From Nonomuraea indica (lineage in GTDB: Bacteria; Actinomycetota; Actinomycetes; Streptosporangiales; Streptosporangiaceae), in NCBI RefSeq assembly GCF_002850745.1, contig NZ_KZ559478.1, forward strand, positions 17,369 to 81,368: a stretch of 64,000 bases of DNA, in the 5' to 3' direction. A program made the translations under genes and the position numbers. This document shows positions 51,848 through 62,014 of the stretch, in pieces; the stretch's first letter is position 1; the number at the start of each line of letters is the position of its first letter. A model generated the notes under the pieces. That model searched no databases. It was given only the letters and a program-made list of their open reading frames with translations, and had not been told where the DNA came from.

Positions 51848-54800
51848 ATGAGCATGGAGCGCACGCTGACGTTCGTCGGCGGGGGTTCGGCCAAGTTCTG
51901 GGAAGTGCGCCAGGACGGCGCGGAGCTGCACATCCGGTATGGACGGCTGGGCGCGGCCGGTCAGACGCAGGTCAAGTCGTTCGGCTCGGCCGCCGTCGCC
52001 ACGGCGGCCGCGGACAAGCTGGTGGCGGATAAGTTACGCAAGGGCTACACGGAGGACGAAACGGCCTCCTCGTCGCAGGACAACTCCTCGCCGCAGGACA
52101 ACTCCTCGCCGCAGGGCAACTCTTCGCCGCAGGGCAACTCCTCGTCGCAGGGCAACTCTTCGCCGCAGGGCAACTCCTCGTCGCAGGGCAACTCTTCGCC
52201 GCAGGGCAACTCTTCGTCGCAGGGCAACTCTTCGCCGCAGGCGGCTTCCCCGGTGGGGTCGCCTGTAGCCGCCGGGAGCGTTGAGGACGAGGACCGGCTG
52301 ACGTTGCCGCCCGCATGGTTGCGCGTTCTCCACCCCCGGCGGGGCGGAGCGAGGGTCTCCGTGAAGCGGCCGGACGCGAGCGCGCCCGAGAGGTTGGCCG
52401 CCGAGCTGGACAAACGCCGGAAGGTTCTCGCCGACACGGTGGCGAGGTGCCCGGATCCGGAGCTCGCGTCCGCGGGCGCGGCGTACCTGGCGGGGGAGCC
52501 CGCCGGCACACCGCTGGGCGCGGCGGTGGTCGCCAAGGCGGTGGCCGCGTCCCTGCCATGGGCCGAGCGCGAGATGCTGTCCCTGTTCGCCGAGACCTGG
52601 CTGACCGAACGCGGCCCGGTGTTCGCGGCGGTGGCCGTGACCGAGCTGGCCTCGCTGGATCACGTCCACGACGAAGGCATCTGGACGATCCGGCAGCTGG
52701 CCGACGGCGAGGCCCCCGACCGGTGGTACGGCTGGGCCTCCGCTCAGGAGATCGACGCCCGGGTCCGCGCCGCGCTGGCCGCCGCGTCCGACGCCGAGTA
52801 CGCCGAGGTCGTCGCGGCGCTGGCGGTGAGCCGCGAAGGCGGGCTCCACCACCGCGTGGCGGCCTCCTACCTGGCGCCCACCGAGACCGGCTGGGTCACG
52901 GCCGACTGCGCCGAGGTGAGCCAGAACCTCCCGGCTCTCGCCTTCCGCCTGATCGCCGCCATGAGCACGCCGGAGCACGCCGAGCTGATCATGGACCAGG
53001 TGCCCGGTTACTACATGGGGGACTCCTTCGCCCTGCCCGCCACGGTCGTCGACGGCATGGGCGAGGCCGCCGTGCCGCTCCTGGCAGTCTGGGTGGACCA
53101 CGCCTACGGCGCGGACTGCCGGAGGCGGCTGCTGGACGTGCTCGCCGACCTGCCGTACGACACGGCGATGCGGGCGATCCTCGACCGCATCGAGCAGAAG
53201 TACTCCCAGCCGGCCTTCCTGCGCGCGGCCTCCCGTTTCCCCCGCCGCGCGATGCGGATGCTGGCCGAGTCCGGCGGCAAGGTGGTGGACCTGCTGCTGC
53301 GCGCCCATGTTGCGGCCCATCCCGACCTGGTGGACGAGGTGCTCGCGAGCCTCGGCGACAGCGGCGCCGCCGAGCGCATCAACAAGATCGTGACCGCTGG
53401 GACCGTCGCCGCCGCTCCGCCGGAGGCCCTGCCCGAGGTGCTGGTCAGCCCGCCCTGGACTCGCCCGCGCAAGACGCGCAAGGTGGTCGTGGTGAACGGC
53501 CTGGCGTGCACCGACGAACCTGCCCTCGTGTGGGCGCCGGGCGAGCAGGACAACTGGCGTTCCCCTCGGGTGGGTGAAGGTTCGTGGGATCGGTCCTGGC
53601 GCCGGAGCTGGGAGGACGTCGCCCGGCAGATCGCCAAGGGCAAGAACGGCTACTGGTCCGACGAGATCGCCCTGTTCGTCGCCGGGCCCGAGAAACTGGC
53701 CGCGCCGCTGATCGAGAAGTGGCGCCCTGGCGACCTGTACGGGGCGGGCGACTGGATGCCGAGGGTGGTGGCCAGGTTCGGGCCGGCGGCGCTGCCCATG
53801 GTGCTCGACAGCGCACGGCGCGCTCCGAGCTCGGTCGCCGCGTCGCTGCTGCCGTTCGCGGCGCCGGAGGTCGCCGTGCTGATGGCCGATTGGCTGGCCC
53901 GGCTGAAGTCCGTACGCGCCACCGCGCTGGCCTGGCTGCACCGCCACCCCGGAGCGGCCGCCAGGGCATTGATCCCGGCGGCTCTCGGCAGGCCCGGCGT
54001 AGCCAGGCGCCGGGCCGAGCAGGCGCTGGCGGCGCTGGTCGCGGGCGGCCACCGCGACACCGTGGCCGAGGCCGCCGCGGGGTACGGGCCCGCCGCCGAG
54101 GCCGCGATCGCCGACCTGCTCGTGGCCGACCCGTTCGAGGCGCTGCCCGCCAAGATGCCCGTGCTGCCCGAGTGGACGGAGGTCGCGATCGTGACTCCGA
54201 TCCACCTGCGCGGCGGCGCGGGCGCGCTGCCTCCCGAGGCGGTCCGCCACGTGATGACGATGCTGGCGATCTCCAAGCCCGGCGACCCGTACGCCGGGCT
54301 CGCCGTGGTCAAGGAGGCCTGCGACGGCCGCAGCCTCGCCGACTTCGCCTGGGCGCTGTTCCAGCGCTGGCAGGCGGCCGGCTACCCGTCCAGGGAGAGC
54401 TGGGTGATGGACGCGCAGGCGCTGCTCGGCGACGACGAGACCGTACGGCGGCTGACCCCGCTGATCAGGGCCTGGCCGGGCGAGGGCGGGCACGCGCGCG
54501 CGGTCACCGGTCTGGATCTGCTGGCCTCCATCGGCTCCGAGGTCGCGCTGATGCACCTGCACGGCATCGCCGAGAAGGTCAAGTTCAGCGGGCTGAAGAA
54601 CCGGGCCAAGCTGAAGATGGACGAGGTCGCCGCCGAGCTCGGCCTGACGCCGCAGGAGCTGGCCGACCGGCTGGTGCCCGACTTCGGCCTGTCCGCCGAC
54701 GGCAGCCTGACCCTCGACTACGGCCGCAGGCAGTTCGTGGTGGGCTTCGACGAGCAGCTCAAGCCGTACGTGGCCGACGCCTCGGGCAAGCGGCTGAAGA

Positions 54801-55534
54801 ACCTGCCCAAGCCGGGCGCCAACGACGATCCGGAGCTCGCGCCCGCCGCCTACCGGCGCTTCGCCGGGCTGAAGAAGGACGTGCGCTCGGTGGCGGGGGA
54901 CGCCATCCACCGCCTGGAGCAGGCCATGGTGAACCGGCGTCGCTGGAGCGCCGGCGACTTCGGCCGGCTGCTCGTCGGCCACCCGCTGCTCTGGCACATC
55001 GTACGGCGGCTCGTATGGGGGCTGTACGATCCGTCGGGCGAGCTCAGGGGCACCCTGCGGGTGGCCGAGGACCGCAGCTTCGCCGACGTCGAGGACGACA
55101 CGCTGACGTTGCCCGAAGACGCCCTGGTAGGCGTGGTGCACCCGCTGGAGCTGGGAGAGGACCTGGCCGCCTGGTCCGAGGTGCTCGCCGACTACGAGAT
55201 CCTGCAACCGTTCCCGCAGCTGGGCAGGGAGACGTACGGACTGGATCCGGCGCTGGTGGCCGAGATCGAAGCCGCCAAGATCCCCACCCGCGCGGTGATC
55301 GGCCTGGAGCGGCGCGGCTGGCGGCGCGGTGCGCCGCAGGACGCCGGCTGGCAGGGCTGGATCGAGCGGGACGTACCCGGCGGCGAAACCATCACGATCG
55401 GCCTCAATCCGGGCATCTCGATCGGCTACCTCGACTTCGCCGACGAGCAGACCCTGGTGGGGCTGGAACTCGACGGCCTCGATCCGATCACCACCTCCGA
55501 GATCCTTCGAGAGCTGAGGGACATCACCCGATGA
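51848..55534 (+). CDS. WGR + DUF4132 protein (YehI-like)
   Basis: 1228 residues. Residues 1-70 are a WGR domain (ERTLTFVGGGSAKFWEVRQD, LHIRYGRLGAAGQTQVKSF). A low-complexity linker follows, then HEAT-like helices through the middle. The C-terminal DUF4132 is about 970-1228 (LKPYVADASGKRLKNLPKPG, HRLEQAMVNRRRWSAGDFGR, then LVWGLYDPSGELRGTLRVAE). In E. coli the equivalent YehI starts the yehI-L-M-P-Q set. GGTGGAG precedes the ATG at 51848. Its stop overlaps the MoxR gene start. WGR domains are found with nucleic-acid-binding proteins. Confidence 0.85.
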   Translation: MSMERTLTFVGGGSAKFWEVRQDGAELHIRYGRLGAAGQTQVKSFGSAAVATAAADKLVADKLRKGYTEDETASSSQDNSSPQDNSSPQGNSSPQGNSSSQGNSSPQGNSSSQGNSSPQGNSSSQGNSSPQAASPVGSPVAAGSVEDEDRLTLPPAWLRVLHPRRGGARVSVKRPDASAPERLAAELDKRRKVLADTVARCPDPELASAGAAYLAGEPAGTPLGAAVVAKAVAASLPWAEREMLSLFAETWLTERGPVFAAVAVTELASLDHVHDEGIWTIRQLADGEAPDRWYGWASAQEIDARVRAALAAASDAEYAEVVAALAVSREGGLHHRVAASYLAPTETGWVTADCAEVSQNLPALAFRLIAAMSTPEHAELIMDQVPGYYMGDSFALPATVVDGMGEAAVPLLAVWVDHAYGADCRRRLLDVLADLPYDTAMRAILDRIEQKYSQPAFLRAASRFPRRAMRMLAESGGKVVDLLLRAHVAAHPDLVDEVLASLGDSGAAERINKIVTAGTVAAAPPEALPEVLVSPPWTRPRKTRKVVVVNGLACTDEPALVWAPGEQDNWRSPRVGEGSWDRSWRRSWEDVARQIAKGKNGYWSDEIALFVAGPEKLAAPLIEKWRPGDLYGAGDWMPRVVARFGPAALPMVLDSARRAPSSVAASLLPFAAPEVAVLMADWLARLKSVRATALAWLHRHPGAAARALIPAALGRPGVARRRAEQALAALVAGGHRDTVAEAAAGYGPAAEAAIADLLVADPFEALPAKMPVLPEWTEVAIVTPIHLRGGAGALPPEAVRHVMTMLAISKPGDPYAGLAVVKEACDGRSLADFAWALFQRWQAAGYPSRESWVMDAQALLGDDETVRRLTPLIRAWPGEGGHARAVTGLDLLASIGSEVALMHLHGIAEKVKFSGLKNRAKLKMDEVAAELGLTPQELADRLVPDFGLSADGSLTLDYGRRQFVVGFDEQLKPYVADASGKRLKNLPKPGANDDPELAPAAYRRFAGLKKDVRSVAGDAIHRLEQAMVNRRRWSAGDFGRLLVGHPLLWHIVRRLVWGLYDPSGELRGTLRVAEDRSFADVEDDTLTLPEDALVGVVHPLELGEDLAAWSEVLADYEILQPFPQLGRETYGLDPALVAEIEAAKIPTRAVIGLERRGWRRGAPQDAGWQGWIERDVPGGETITIGLNPGISIGYLDFADEQTLVGLELDGLDPITTSEILRELRDITR
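52065..52240 (+). repeat. 18-bp tandem repeat in the linker of the WGR protein
   Basis: About 9-10 units of an 18-bp repeat encode the six-residue pattern SSPQGN/SSSQGN. Units alternate between the Pro and Ser forms. It lies between the WGR domain and the helical part and is likely length-variable. Confidence 0.85.
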
Positions 55535-56607
55535 ACGAACACGCCCAGCGGCCCCCCGCCGAGATCCGCTACGCCGGCGAGCTGGCCAGGCTGCGGGAGC
55601 ACGACACCGACGACCGGCCGCCCGGCTGGGCGCTCAGCCTGCGGGCTGCCCGCCGTTTCGTCCTCGGGGACGAGACGCTGGGCATCAGCCGCAAGTTCGT
55701 GGGCGATCCCTCGCTGATCGACCGGTCCCTGGTGACGCTCGCGACCAACCGCGGGCTGATGCTGGTGGGCGAGCCCGGCACGGCGAAGTCGCTGCTGTCC
55801 GAGCTGCTCGCCGCGGCCGTGAGCGGCACCTCGACGCTCACCATCCAGGGCGGCGCGGCCACCACCGAAGACCAGATCAAATACTCCTGGAACTACGCGC
55901 TGCTGGTCGCCGAGGGCCCCTCCACCCGGTCACTGGTGGCCGCGCCGCTGCTGCGCGGCATGGCCGAGGGCAAGGTGGTGCGCTTCGAGGAGATCACCCG
56001 GTGCCCGCTGGAGGTGCAGGACTGCCTGCTGTCACCGCTGTCGGACCGGGTGCTCGCCGTACCGGAGCTGAGCGGTCCCGAGTCGATGGTGTTCGCCCAG
56101 GAGGGGTTCACCGTCATCGCCACCGCCAACACCCGCGACCGCGGCGTCAACGAGATGAGCGCCGCGCTCAAGCGCCGCTTCAACTTCGAGACCGTCTTCC
56201 CGATCGCCGACTTCGGGACCGAGCTGGCGTTGGTGGAGGCGGAGGCGGCGGCGCTGCTCAAACGCTCAGGCGTCACCGCGCCGCCGCGCCGCGACGTGCT
56301 GGAGGTCCTGGTCACCGCCTTCCGCGAGCTGCGCCAGGGGCAGACGGCGCGCGGCGACGCCACGGACCGGCTGTCGGGGGTGATGAGCACCGCGGAGGCC
56401 GTCTCGGTCGCCCATGCCGTCGGGCTGCGCGGCTGGTTCCTGCGCGGCGAGCCGGGCACCGCCGCCGACCTGGTCTCCTGCCTCGCCGGTACGGCCGCCA
56501 AGGACAATCCGGAGGATCTGGCCAAGCTCCGCAGGTACCTGGAGCGCAGGCGGCACGGCGACCAGTGGAACGCCCTGTACGAGGCCCGCCACCTGCTGCC
56601 GGGCTGA
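55531..56607 (+). CDS. MoxR-type AAA+ ATPase (YehL-like)
   Basis: 358 residues. Walker A is GEPGTAKSLL (about 78-87), Walker B VVRFEEITRCPLEVQDCLL, sensor 1 VIATANTRDRG, and the second-region Arg finger ALKRRFNFE. MoxR ATPases remodel VWA proteins. ATG overlaps the previous stop (ATGA). Third and fourth partners are downstream in the same order as E. coli yehL-M-P-Q. Confidence 0.9.
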   Translation: MNEHAQRPPAEIRYAGELARLREHDTDDRPPGWALSLRAARRFVLGDETLGISRKFVGDPSLIDRSLVTLATNRGLMLVGEPGTAKSLLSELLAAAVSGTSTLTIQGGAATTEDQIKYSWNYALLVAEGPSTRSLVAAPLLRGMAEGKVVRFEEITRCPLEVQDCLLSPLSDRVLAVPELSGPESMVFAQEGFTVIATANTRDRGVNEMSAALKRRFNFETVFPIADFGTELALVEAEAAALLKRSGVTAPPRRDVLEVLVTAFRELRQGQTARGDATDRLSGVMSTAEAVSVAHAVGLRGWFLRGEPGTAADLVSCLAGTAAKDNPEDLAKLRRYLERRRHGDQWNALYEARHLLPG

Positions 56608-56610
56608 ACG

Positions 56611-58857
56611 ATGGCGGTCATCTTCCTCGGCGTGCGGCACCACAGTCCCGCCTGCGCCCGGCTGGTCGCCGACACCATCCATGCGGTACGTCCCGCGTAC
56701 GTGCTGGTCGAAGGCCCGGCAGACATGAACCACAGGATGGACGAACTCCTGCTCGGCCACGAGCTGCCCATCGCCGTCCACACCAGCTACCGCGACCATG
56801 AGCGGCGCCATGGTTCATGGACACCGCTGTGCGACTACTCCCCCGAGTGGGCGGCGCTGACCGCGGGCCGCGAGGCCGGCGCCGAGCTGCGCTTCATCGA
56901 CCTTCCCGCCTGGCATCCGGCGCTGGCGGACCTCAGCAACCGTTACGCCGACGCCGAGGCCCGCTACAACGAGGTGACCGGACGGCTCTGCCGCGCCTTC
57001 GCCGTGGACAACGTGGACGCGTTGTGGGACCACCTGTTCGAGATCGAACCGGCCGACGGGCTGGCCGAACGGCTGGCCACCTACTTCGACCTCGTACGCG
57101 GCGACACCGAGACCGGGCCCGACGACACGGCCCGCGAGGCGTACATGGCCCAGTGGGTCCGGGCGGCCGCCGACGACGCGGGCGAGCGGCCGGTGGTCGT
57201 GGTCACGGGCGGCTTCCACCGTCCCGCGCTGGTCCGGCTGGCCGGACAGGGCGAGCGGGGCTGGCCGGAGGTGCCGCAGCCGCCCGAGGGGGCTGCGGTC
57301 GGCAGCTACCTGGTGCCGTACTCGTTCCGCCGGCTGGACGCCTTCGACGGTTACCAGTCCGGCATGCCGTCGCCCGGTTACTACCAGGACCTGTGGGAGT
57401 ACGGCCCTGACGGAGCCGCCCGCAGGCTCACCGAGGCGGTGACGGCCAGGCTGCGCGCCCGGCGCCAGCCGGTGTCCACCGCCGACCTGATCGCCGCGCG
57501 CACCACCGCCGACGGGATCGCGCTGATGCGCGGCCACCCGCATCCGGCCCGGGTCGACGTGCTCGACGGCCTGGCCAGCGCGCTGGTCGGCGAGGCGATC
57601 GAGGTCCCGCTGCCCTGGGCGTCCCGCGGCCCCCTCCAGGCGGGCCACCATCCGGTCATCGTGGAGATGATCGCCGCGCTCAGCGGTGACCGGACAGGCC
57701 GCCTGCACCGCTCGACCCCGCTGCCGCCGCTGGTCCACGCGGTGCTCGCCGAGCTGGGCGGCCCCGGCGACGAACGGCTCCACCTCGGCGGGCAAGCCGG
57801 CCGCGAGCGCAGCCGTTTCCTGCACAGGCTGCGCGTCCTGGGCATCCCGGGCGTGGTCCGCGCTTCGGGACCCCGCCCGGCGGGCGGCACCGAGCTGGTC
57901 GAACAGTGGACCCTGACCGAGACCGACGACCGCCTGCCCGCCCTGATCGAGGCAGGCGGGTACGGCGTGGACCCGCAGGAGGCGGCGGCCTCCGTGCTCG
58001 CCGAGCGGATCAGGGACGCCGACCTGGACCAGCTGGCCGGCGTGCTGTTCGACGCCGCGCTGTGCGGCATCGGCGAGCTGGCGGGGCAGGTGCTCGACGA
58101 CCTCGCGCGGGCGATCGTCGCGGCGGCCGACCTGGGCTCGCTGGGCCGCACCCTCGCCGTCACCTTGGCGATGTGGCGCCACGACGACCTGTTCGCCACC
58201 AGAGGCAGCGCCACCTTGGGCACCGTGGTGCGGGCCGCCACGCTCCGGGCGTTGTGGCTGGCCGAAGGCGTGCTCGGCGGGCCCGTACCCGCCGATCCTC
58301 AGCGCATCGACGCCATGGCCGCCGTACGCGACGCGCTCAGGCACGCCGGCCCGCCGCTCGGCCTGGACGTGGACGCGGCGCTGGGTGTCGCCGACCGCAT
58401 CGCCGCCTGCCAGGACGCGCCGCCCGACCTGCGCGGAGCGTCGCTCGGGCTGGGCTGGTCGCTGCGCGGCACCGCCACGGCGGACCCCGCACGGGCGGTA
58501 CGCGGCGCGTTCGTCCCCGCGTCGGCCGGCGACTGGCTGGCCGGGCTGTTCGCGCTCGCCCGGGAGGAGGTCCTGCACACCGGCGGCGTGCTGGAGCTGC
58601 TCGACGAGCTGGTCGGGGCGATGAGCGACCACGACTTCCTGGTGGCCCTGCCGGCGCTGCGCCAGGCGTTCGGCTACTTCCCGCCCCGCGAACGGCACCT
58701 CATCGCCACCCGCCTGGTCGAACTGCGCTCCGGCGCGGGTGCGTCCGCGTGGGACCTGATGCGGCTGGAGGCGGCGCCGGAACTGGTGGCCGCAGGTATG
58801 GCACTGGACGAACGAGTCGATGCGGCACTGCGCCGGGAAGGACTGATCACGCCATGA
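56611..58857 (+). CDS. DUF5682 protein (YehM-like)
   Basis: 748 residues. Begins VIFLGVRHHSPACARLVADT, the start of DUF5682, with GFHRPALVRLAG, GYQSGMPSPGYYQDLWEYGP and a long helical second half. Catalytic role unknown; in this context a component that works with the MoxR/VWA machine. 3 bp follow the MoxR stop; the VWA ATG overlaps its TGA. Confidence 0.85.
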   Translation: MAVIFLGVRHHSPACARLVADTIHAVRPAYVLVEGPADMNHRMDELLLGHELPIAVHTSYRDHERRHGSWTPLCDYSPEWAALTAGREAGAELRFIDLPAWHPALADLSNRYADAEARYNEVTGRLCRAFAVDNVDALWDHLFEIEPADGLAERLATYFDLVRGDTETGPDDTAREAYMAQWVRAAADDAGERPVVVVTGGFHRPALVRLAGQGERGWPEVPQPPEGAAVGSYLVPYSFRRLDAFDGYQSGMPSPGYYQDLWEYGPDGAARRLTEAVTARLRARRQPVSTADLIAARTTADGIALMRGHPHPARVDVLDGLASALVGEAIEVPLPWASRGPLQAGHHPVIVEMIAALSGDRTGRLHRSTPLPPLVHAVLAELGGPGDERLHLGGQAGRERSRFLHRLRVLGIPGVVRASGPRPAGGTELVEQWTLTETDDRLPALIEAGGYGVDPQEAAASVLAERIRDADLDQLAGVLFDAALCGIGELAGQVLDDLARAIVAAADLGSLGRTLAVTLAMWRHDDLFATRGSATLGTVVRAATLRALWLAEGVLGGPVPADPQRIDAMAAVRDALRHAGPPLGLDVDAALGVADRIAACQDAPPDLRGASLGLGWSLRGTATADPARAVRGAFVPASAGDWLAGLFALAREEVLHTGGVLELLDELVGAMSDHDFLVALPALRQAFGYFPPRERHLIATRLVELRSGAGASAWDLMRLEAAPELVAAGMALDERVDAALRREGLITP

Positions 58858-59975
58858 CCGACCCCACCCTCGTACGGTGGCGCCTGCTGCTCGGCGAGGC
58901 CGGCGGCGCCTGCGTCGGCGGCGGGCAGCTCGACGCGGAGGCCACCGGCCGCGACGCCGCCATGGACTGGCTGTACGGCCGCGACGAGGACCTGCGCAGG
59001 CGCGGCGTACGGCGGCAGGCCGGGAGCGGCCCGTCGGCCCTGACCACCTTCGACTGGCTCGATGACATCACCCGCCTGTTCCCCAAGGAGACCATCGAAC
59101 GTCTGCAACGCGACGCCGTCGAACGCTACGAGATCCACGACCTCGTCACCGACCCCGACGTGCTCGCGCGCATCGAGCCCAACCCCGCGCTGCTCAAGGC
59201 GGTCCTGCACACCAAACACCTGATGAACCCGCAGGTGCTGCGGCTGGCCAGGCGCATCGTGGAGCAGGTCGTAGGGCAGCTCATGGAAAAGCTCGCCACC
59301 GAGGTGCGCAGCGCCTTCTCGGGCGCCAAAGCACGGCGGCCGGGCCGGATGCGGCTGGTTCGCAACTTCGACATGGTCAGGACCCTGCGCGCCAACCTGG
59401 GCCGCTACCAGCCCGACACCGGCAAGGTCGTGATCGAGACCCCTCTGTTCTTCTCCCGCACCCGCCGCCACCTCGAACAGTGGCAGGTGATCCTGCTCGT
59501 CGACCAGTCCGGCTCGATGACCGACTCGGTGATCCACTCGGCGGTCACCGCGGCCTGCCTGTGGGGCCTGCCCGGCGTCCGCACCCACCTGGTCGCGTTC
59601 GACACCGACGTGGTGGACCTGACCTCCGACGTGGACGATCCCGTGGAACTGCTCATGAAGGTCCAGCTCGGCGGCGGCACCGACATCGCCCGCGCGGCGG
59701 CGTACGGCGCCGGACTCGTGGACCGGCCGCGGCGGGCCATCGTCGTGCTGATCTCCGACTTCTACGAAGGCGGCGATCCCCACCGGCTGGTACGCACCGT
59801 GCGCAACCTGGTCGAGCAGGGCAGCAAGGTCCTCGGCCTCGCCGCCCTCGACGATCAGGCCAACCCCGCCTACGACCGGGAACTCGCGCAACGCCTGGCC
59901 GACGCCGGGGCGTACGTGGGCGCGATGACCCCCGGCGAGCTGGCGTCCTTCGTCGCGGAGCACGTGGGCCGATGA
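58854..59975 (+). CDS. VWA-domain protein (YehP-like)
   Basis: 373 residues. The C-terminal 200 residues are a von Willebrand A domain with the MIDAS motif DQSGSMT (D-x-S-x-S), HLVAFDTDVVDL, and GGGTDIARAAAYG (the T and D of MIDAS). The N-terminal part has a helical VWA-associated region. VWA proteins bind a metal through MIDAS and are the partners of MoxR ATPases. ATGA overlaps on both sides. Confidence 0.9.
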   Translation: MTDPTLVRWRLLLGEAGGACVGGGQLDAEATGRDAAMDWLYGRDEDLRRRGVRRQAGSGPSALTTFDWLDDITRLFPKETIERLQRDAVERYEIHDLVTDPDVLARIEPNPALLKAVLHTKHLMNPQVLRLARRIVEQVVGQLMEKLATEVRSAFSGAKARRPGRMRLVRNFDMVRTLRANLGRYQPDTGKVVIETPLFFSRTRRHLEQWQVILLVDQSGSMTDSVIHSAVTAACLWGLPGVRTHLVAFDTDVVDLTSDVDDPVELLMKVQLGGGTDIARAAAYGAGLVDRPRRAIVVLISDFYEGGDPHRLVRTVRNLVEQGSKVLGLAALDDQANPAYDRELAQRLADAGAYVGAMTPGELASFVAEHVGR

Positions 59976-61939
59976 GAACGGATCTGCTCGGGCTCACCAC
60001 GGACGCCCTCGCCGCGCTCACCAACCGCGGCCTGGTCAAGCGGGCGGGCAGGGAAGCCGCGCCGGACCTGCGTACCGACGCCGACGGCACCGTGCACGGC
60101 GACTTCGCAGGCGGACCGACCGCGAGCCTGCCACCCGGCGGGCTCGACGCGGCCCGCTGCACGTGCGGCGCCACCGGGGTCTGCCGGCATGTCGTCGGGG
60201 TGGTGCTCGCGTACCAGCACCGGCACGCCGGACCCGCCGCTGGGCCACCTGCCGGGACCGGCGAACATGCGCAGGCCGAGGGCCGTGACTCGGACCCCCC
60301 TGACTGGTCGCCGGGGCAGGTGAGCGACGACGAGCTGACCGCCAGGATCGGCGCCCGCCTGATGACTGCCGCCCGCCGTACCGAAAGAACCGGATACACC
60401 GCCCGCGTGCGCCGCGCCACCGCCGCCGATCCCGCGCCGCAGGTCGAGCTCGCCACCGCGACCGTGCGTTTCCTGATCCCCGGCGACCTCGGCTTCGTCC
60501 ACACCGACGCCGTCGCGGGCAGCCGCGACGACGTCATCGCCCTGGCTGTCTGGGCGTTCCGGGTGGCCGACGAGCTGCATCCCGGGATGCGGGAGGTACG
60601 GGTTGACGTCGGCGGCGAAGCCGGAATGGGTGGCGGATCCGGGCTGGAGCGGGCCCTGGGGCTGGCCGGCACGGTCCTGCGCGAAGGCGCGGCGCACCTC
60701 GGTCAGGGATGGGAAGCCACCATCGCCGACGTACAGCGCCGGCTGGACGCCGCCGGATCGCGCTGGCCGCTGCTGGCCGTCGGCGACCTCGCCGAGCAGC
60801 TGACCGCCTACCGCGAGCGCAGCGCCCACTACCGCCCCGAACTGCTCGCCAGCCACCTGGCCGAGCTTCACGCCCGGCACCGGGCCGTGACCCGCCCCGG
60901 CGCCACCCTCCGCAGCAGCGTGCTCGGCACCGCCGAGGCCGCCGAGACCCCGTTGCGCCGGGCCCGGCTGGAGAGCCTTGGCTGCCGGATCCGCAGCCTC
61001 GGCGACCGGCGGATCGCCGAGATCTACCTGGCCCACAGCGACAGCGCGATGGTCCTGGTACTCCGCCGCGCATGGGACGACGACGGCGCCGCGCCGGCAC
61101 GGCGACGCATCGCCGGCTCCACGCTGGCCGCGCTGGCCACAGGCAACCTCGTCACGGAATCCGCCGTCCGCAGCGCCAGCCGTACCGTGCGGTTGGCCAC
61201 AGGGCGGATCTCCAGGACGACGGTCAGCCCGTCGCGTGGCGACTGGGGTGAGCTCTCGCCGTCCCTGCTGGTGACCGACCTCGCCGCGCTCGGCCGCGAA
61301 CTCGACGCCCTCACGCTCCGGCCCCTCCGCCCGCGCGTCGAAGCGGAGCTGGTACGCGTCGTCGCCGTCTCCGAGGTGGTGGCCATGACCTACGCCGCCG
61401 GCGACCAGCGCCTCGACGCCCTCATCGCCGACCAGGCAGGCAACACCGCCACCGTCACCGCCACCCACACCGGTGCCGCCCCCGGCCGCCTCGACTCGCT
61501 GGCCGCCGTACTCGCCGGCGAGGAAGGCGAGCTGCGTTTCGTCAGCGGAGTGGCCGGCCGTACCGCGGGCGGTGTCGTCATCGACCCCATCGGCCTGGCC
61601 GCCGGCGGCCGTGTCGTCGTACCCGACCTGCGACCCGCCGGAGGCAGCGGCCCGCTCGCGGTCGCCGGGACCGACCAGCACGATCCGCTGACCGCCGTAC
61701 TGATCGACGCCCGCGGGCTGCTCGCAGAAGCGGCCCACCACGGCCTGTCCCACCTGCCGCCGACCTACGACGCCCGCCTGGCCACCGCCGCGCGACGGCT
61801 GGACACGCTCGGGCTCCGCCGCATCGCCCAGGCCGTCACGGCGTTGGCGGCGGCGCGGTCCCAGGACTCGGGCGAGGCGGTCGAGCGGACCTGGATCGAC
61901 GCCTACCTGCGCCTGGAGGTGGCCCTGGATCTGATCTGA
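59972..61939 (+). CDS. SWIM zinc-finger protein (YehQ-like)
   Basis: 655 residues. The SWIM motif CTCGATGVCRHVVGVVL (C-x-C-x5-C-x-H) is at about 63-79, expected to bind zinc and DNA or protein. The long C-terminal part is mixed alpha/beta without an enzyme motif. Last gene of the coupled operon (ATGA). The WGR/DUF4132-MoxR-DUF5682-VWA-SWIM order equals E. coli yehI, L, M, P, Q. Confidence 0.85.
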   Translation: MRTDLLGLTTDALAALTNRGLVKRAGREAAPDLRTDADGTVHGDFAGGPTASLPPGGLDAARCTCGATGVCRHVVGVVLAYQHRHAGPAAGPPAGTGEHAQAEGRDSDPPDWSPGQVSDDELTARIGARLMTAARRTERTGYTARVRRATAADPAPQVELATATVRFLIPGDLGFVHTDAVAGSRDDVIALAVWAFRVADELHPGMREVRVDVGGEAGMGGGSGLERALGLAGTVLREGAAHLGQGWEATIADVQRRLDAAGSRWPLLAVGDLAEQLTAYRERSAHYRPELLASHLAELHARHRAVTRPGATLRSSVLGTAEAAETPLRRARLESLGCRIRSLGDRRIAEIYLAHSDSAMVLVLRRAWDDDGAAPARRRIAGSTLAALATGNLVTESAVRSASRTVRLATGRISRTTVSPSRGDWGELSPSLLVTDLAALGRELDALTLRPLRPRVEAELVRVVAVSEVVAMTYAAGDQRLDALIADQAGNTATVTATHTGAAPGRLDSLAAVLAGEEGELRFVSGVAGRTAGGVVIDPIGLAAGGRVVVPDLRPAGGSGPLAVAGTDQHDPLTAVLIDARGLLAEAAHHGLSHLPPTYDARLATAARRLDTLGLRRIAQAVTALAAARSQDSGEAVERTWIDAYLRLEVALDLI

Positions 61940-62014
61940 CCGAATCCGCCCCCCTCTCCGCCCACGCCTGGCACTACGCGGTGGTCCGCGGGGCGCCGAC
62001 TCTCCTTCGAGGAC

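Noticed and set aside
52065..52240. CRISPR array
   Set aside because: Units are 18 bp, contiguous and in frame, with no spacers; no CRISPR array was found elsewhere in the window.
52034..55207. 1057-residue antisense frame under the WGR/DUF4132 gene
   Set aside because: Gly/Arg/Gln/Val-rich shadow created by GC bias.
53584..55530. Upstream extension of the MoxR gene
   Set aside because: The frame is Arg/Gly/Ala-rich until the ATG at 55531, where the AAA+ protein begins and couples to the previous stop.
57906..61939. N-terminal extensions of the VWA and SWIM genes
   Set aside because: Both extensions lie over the preceding genes in another frame and look like GC shadows; ATGA overlaps give the true starts.
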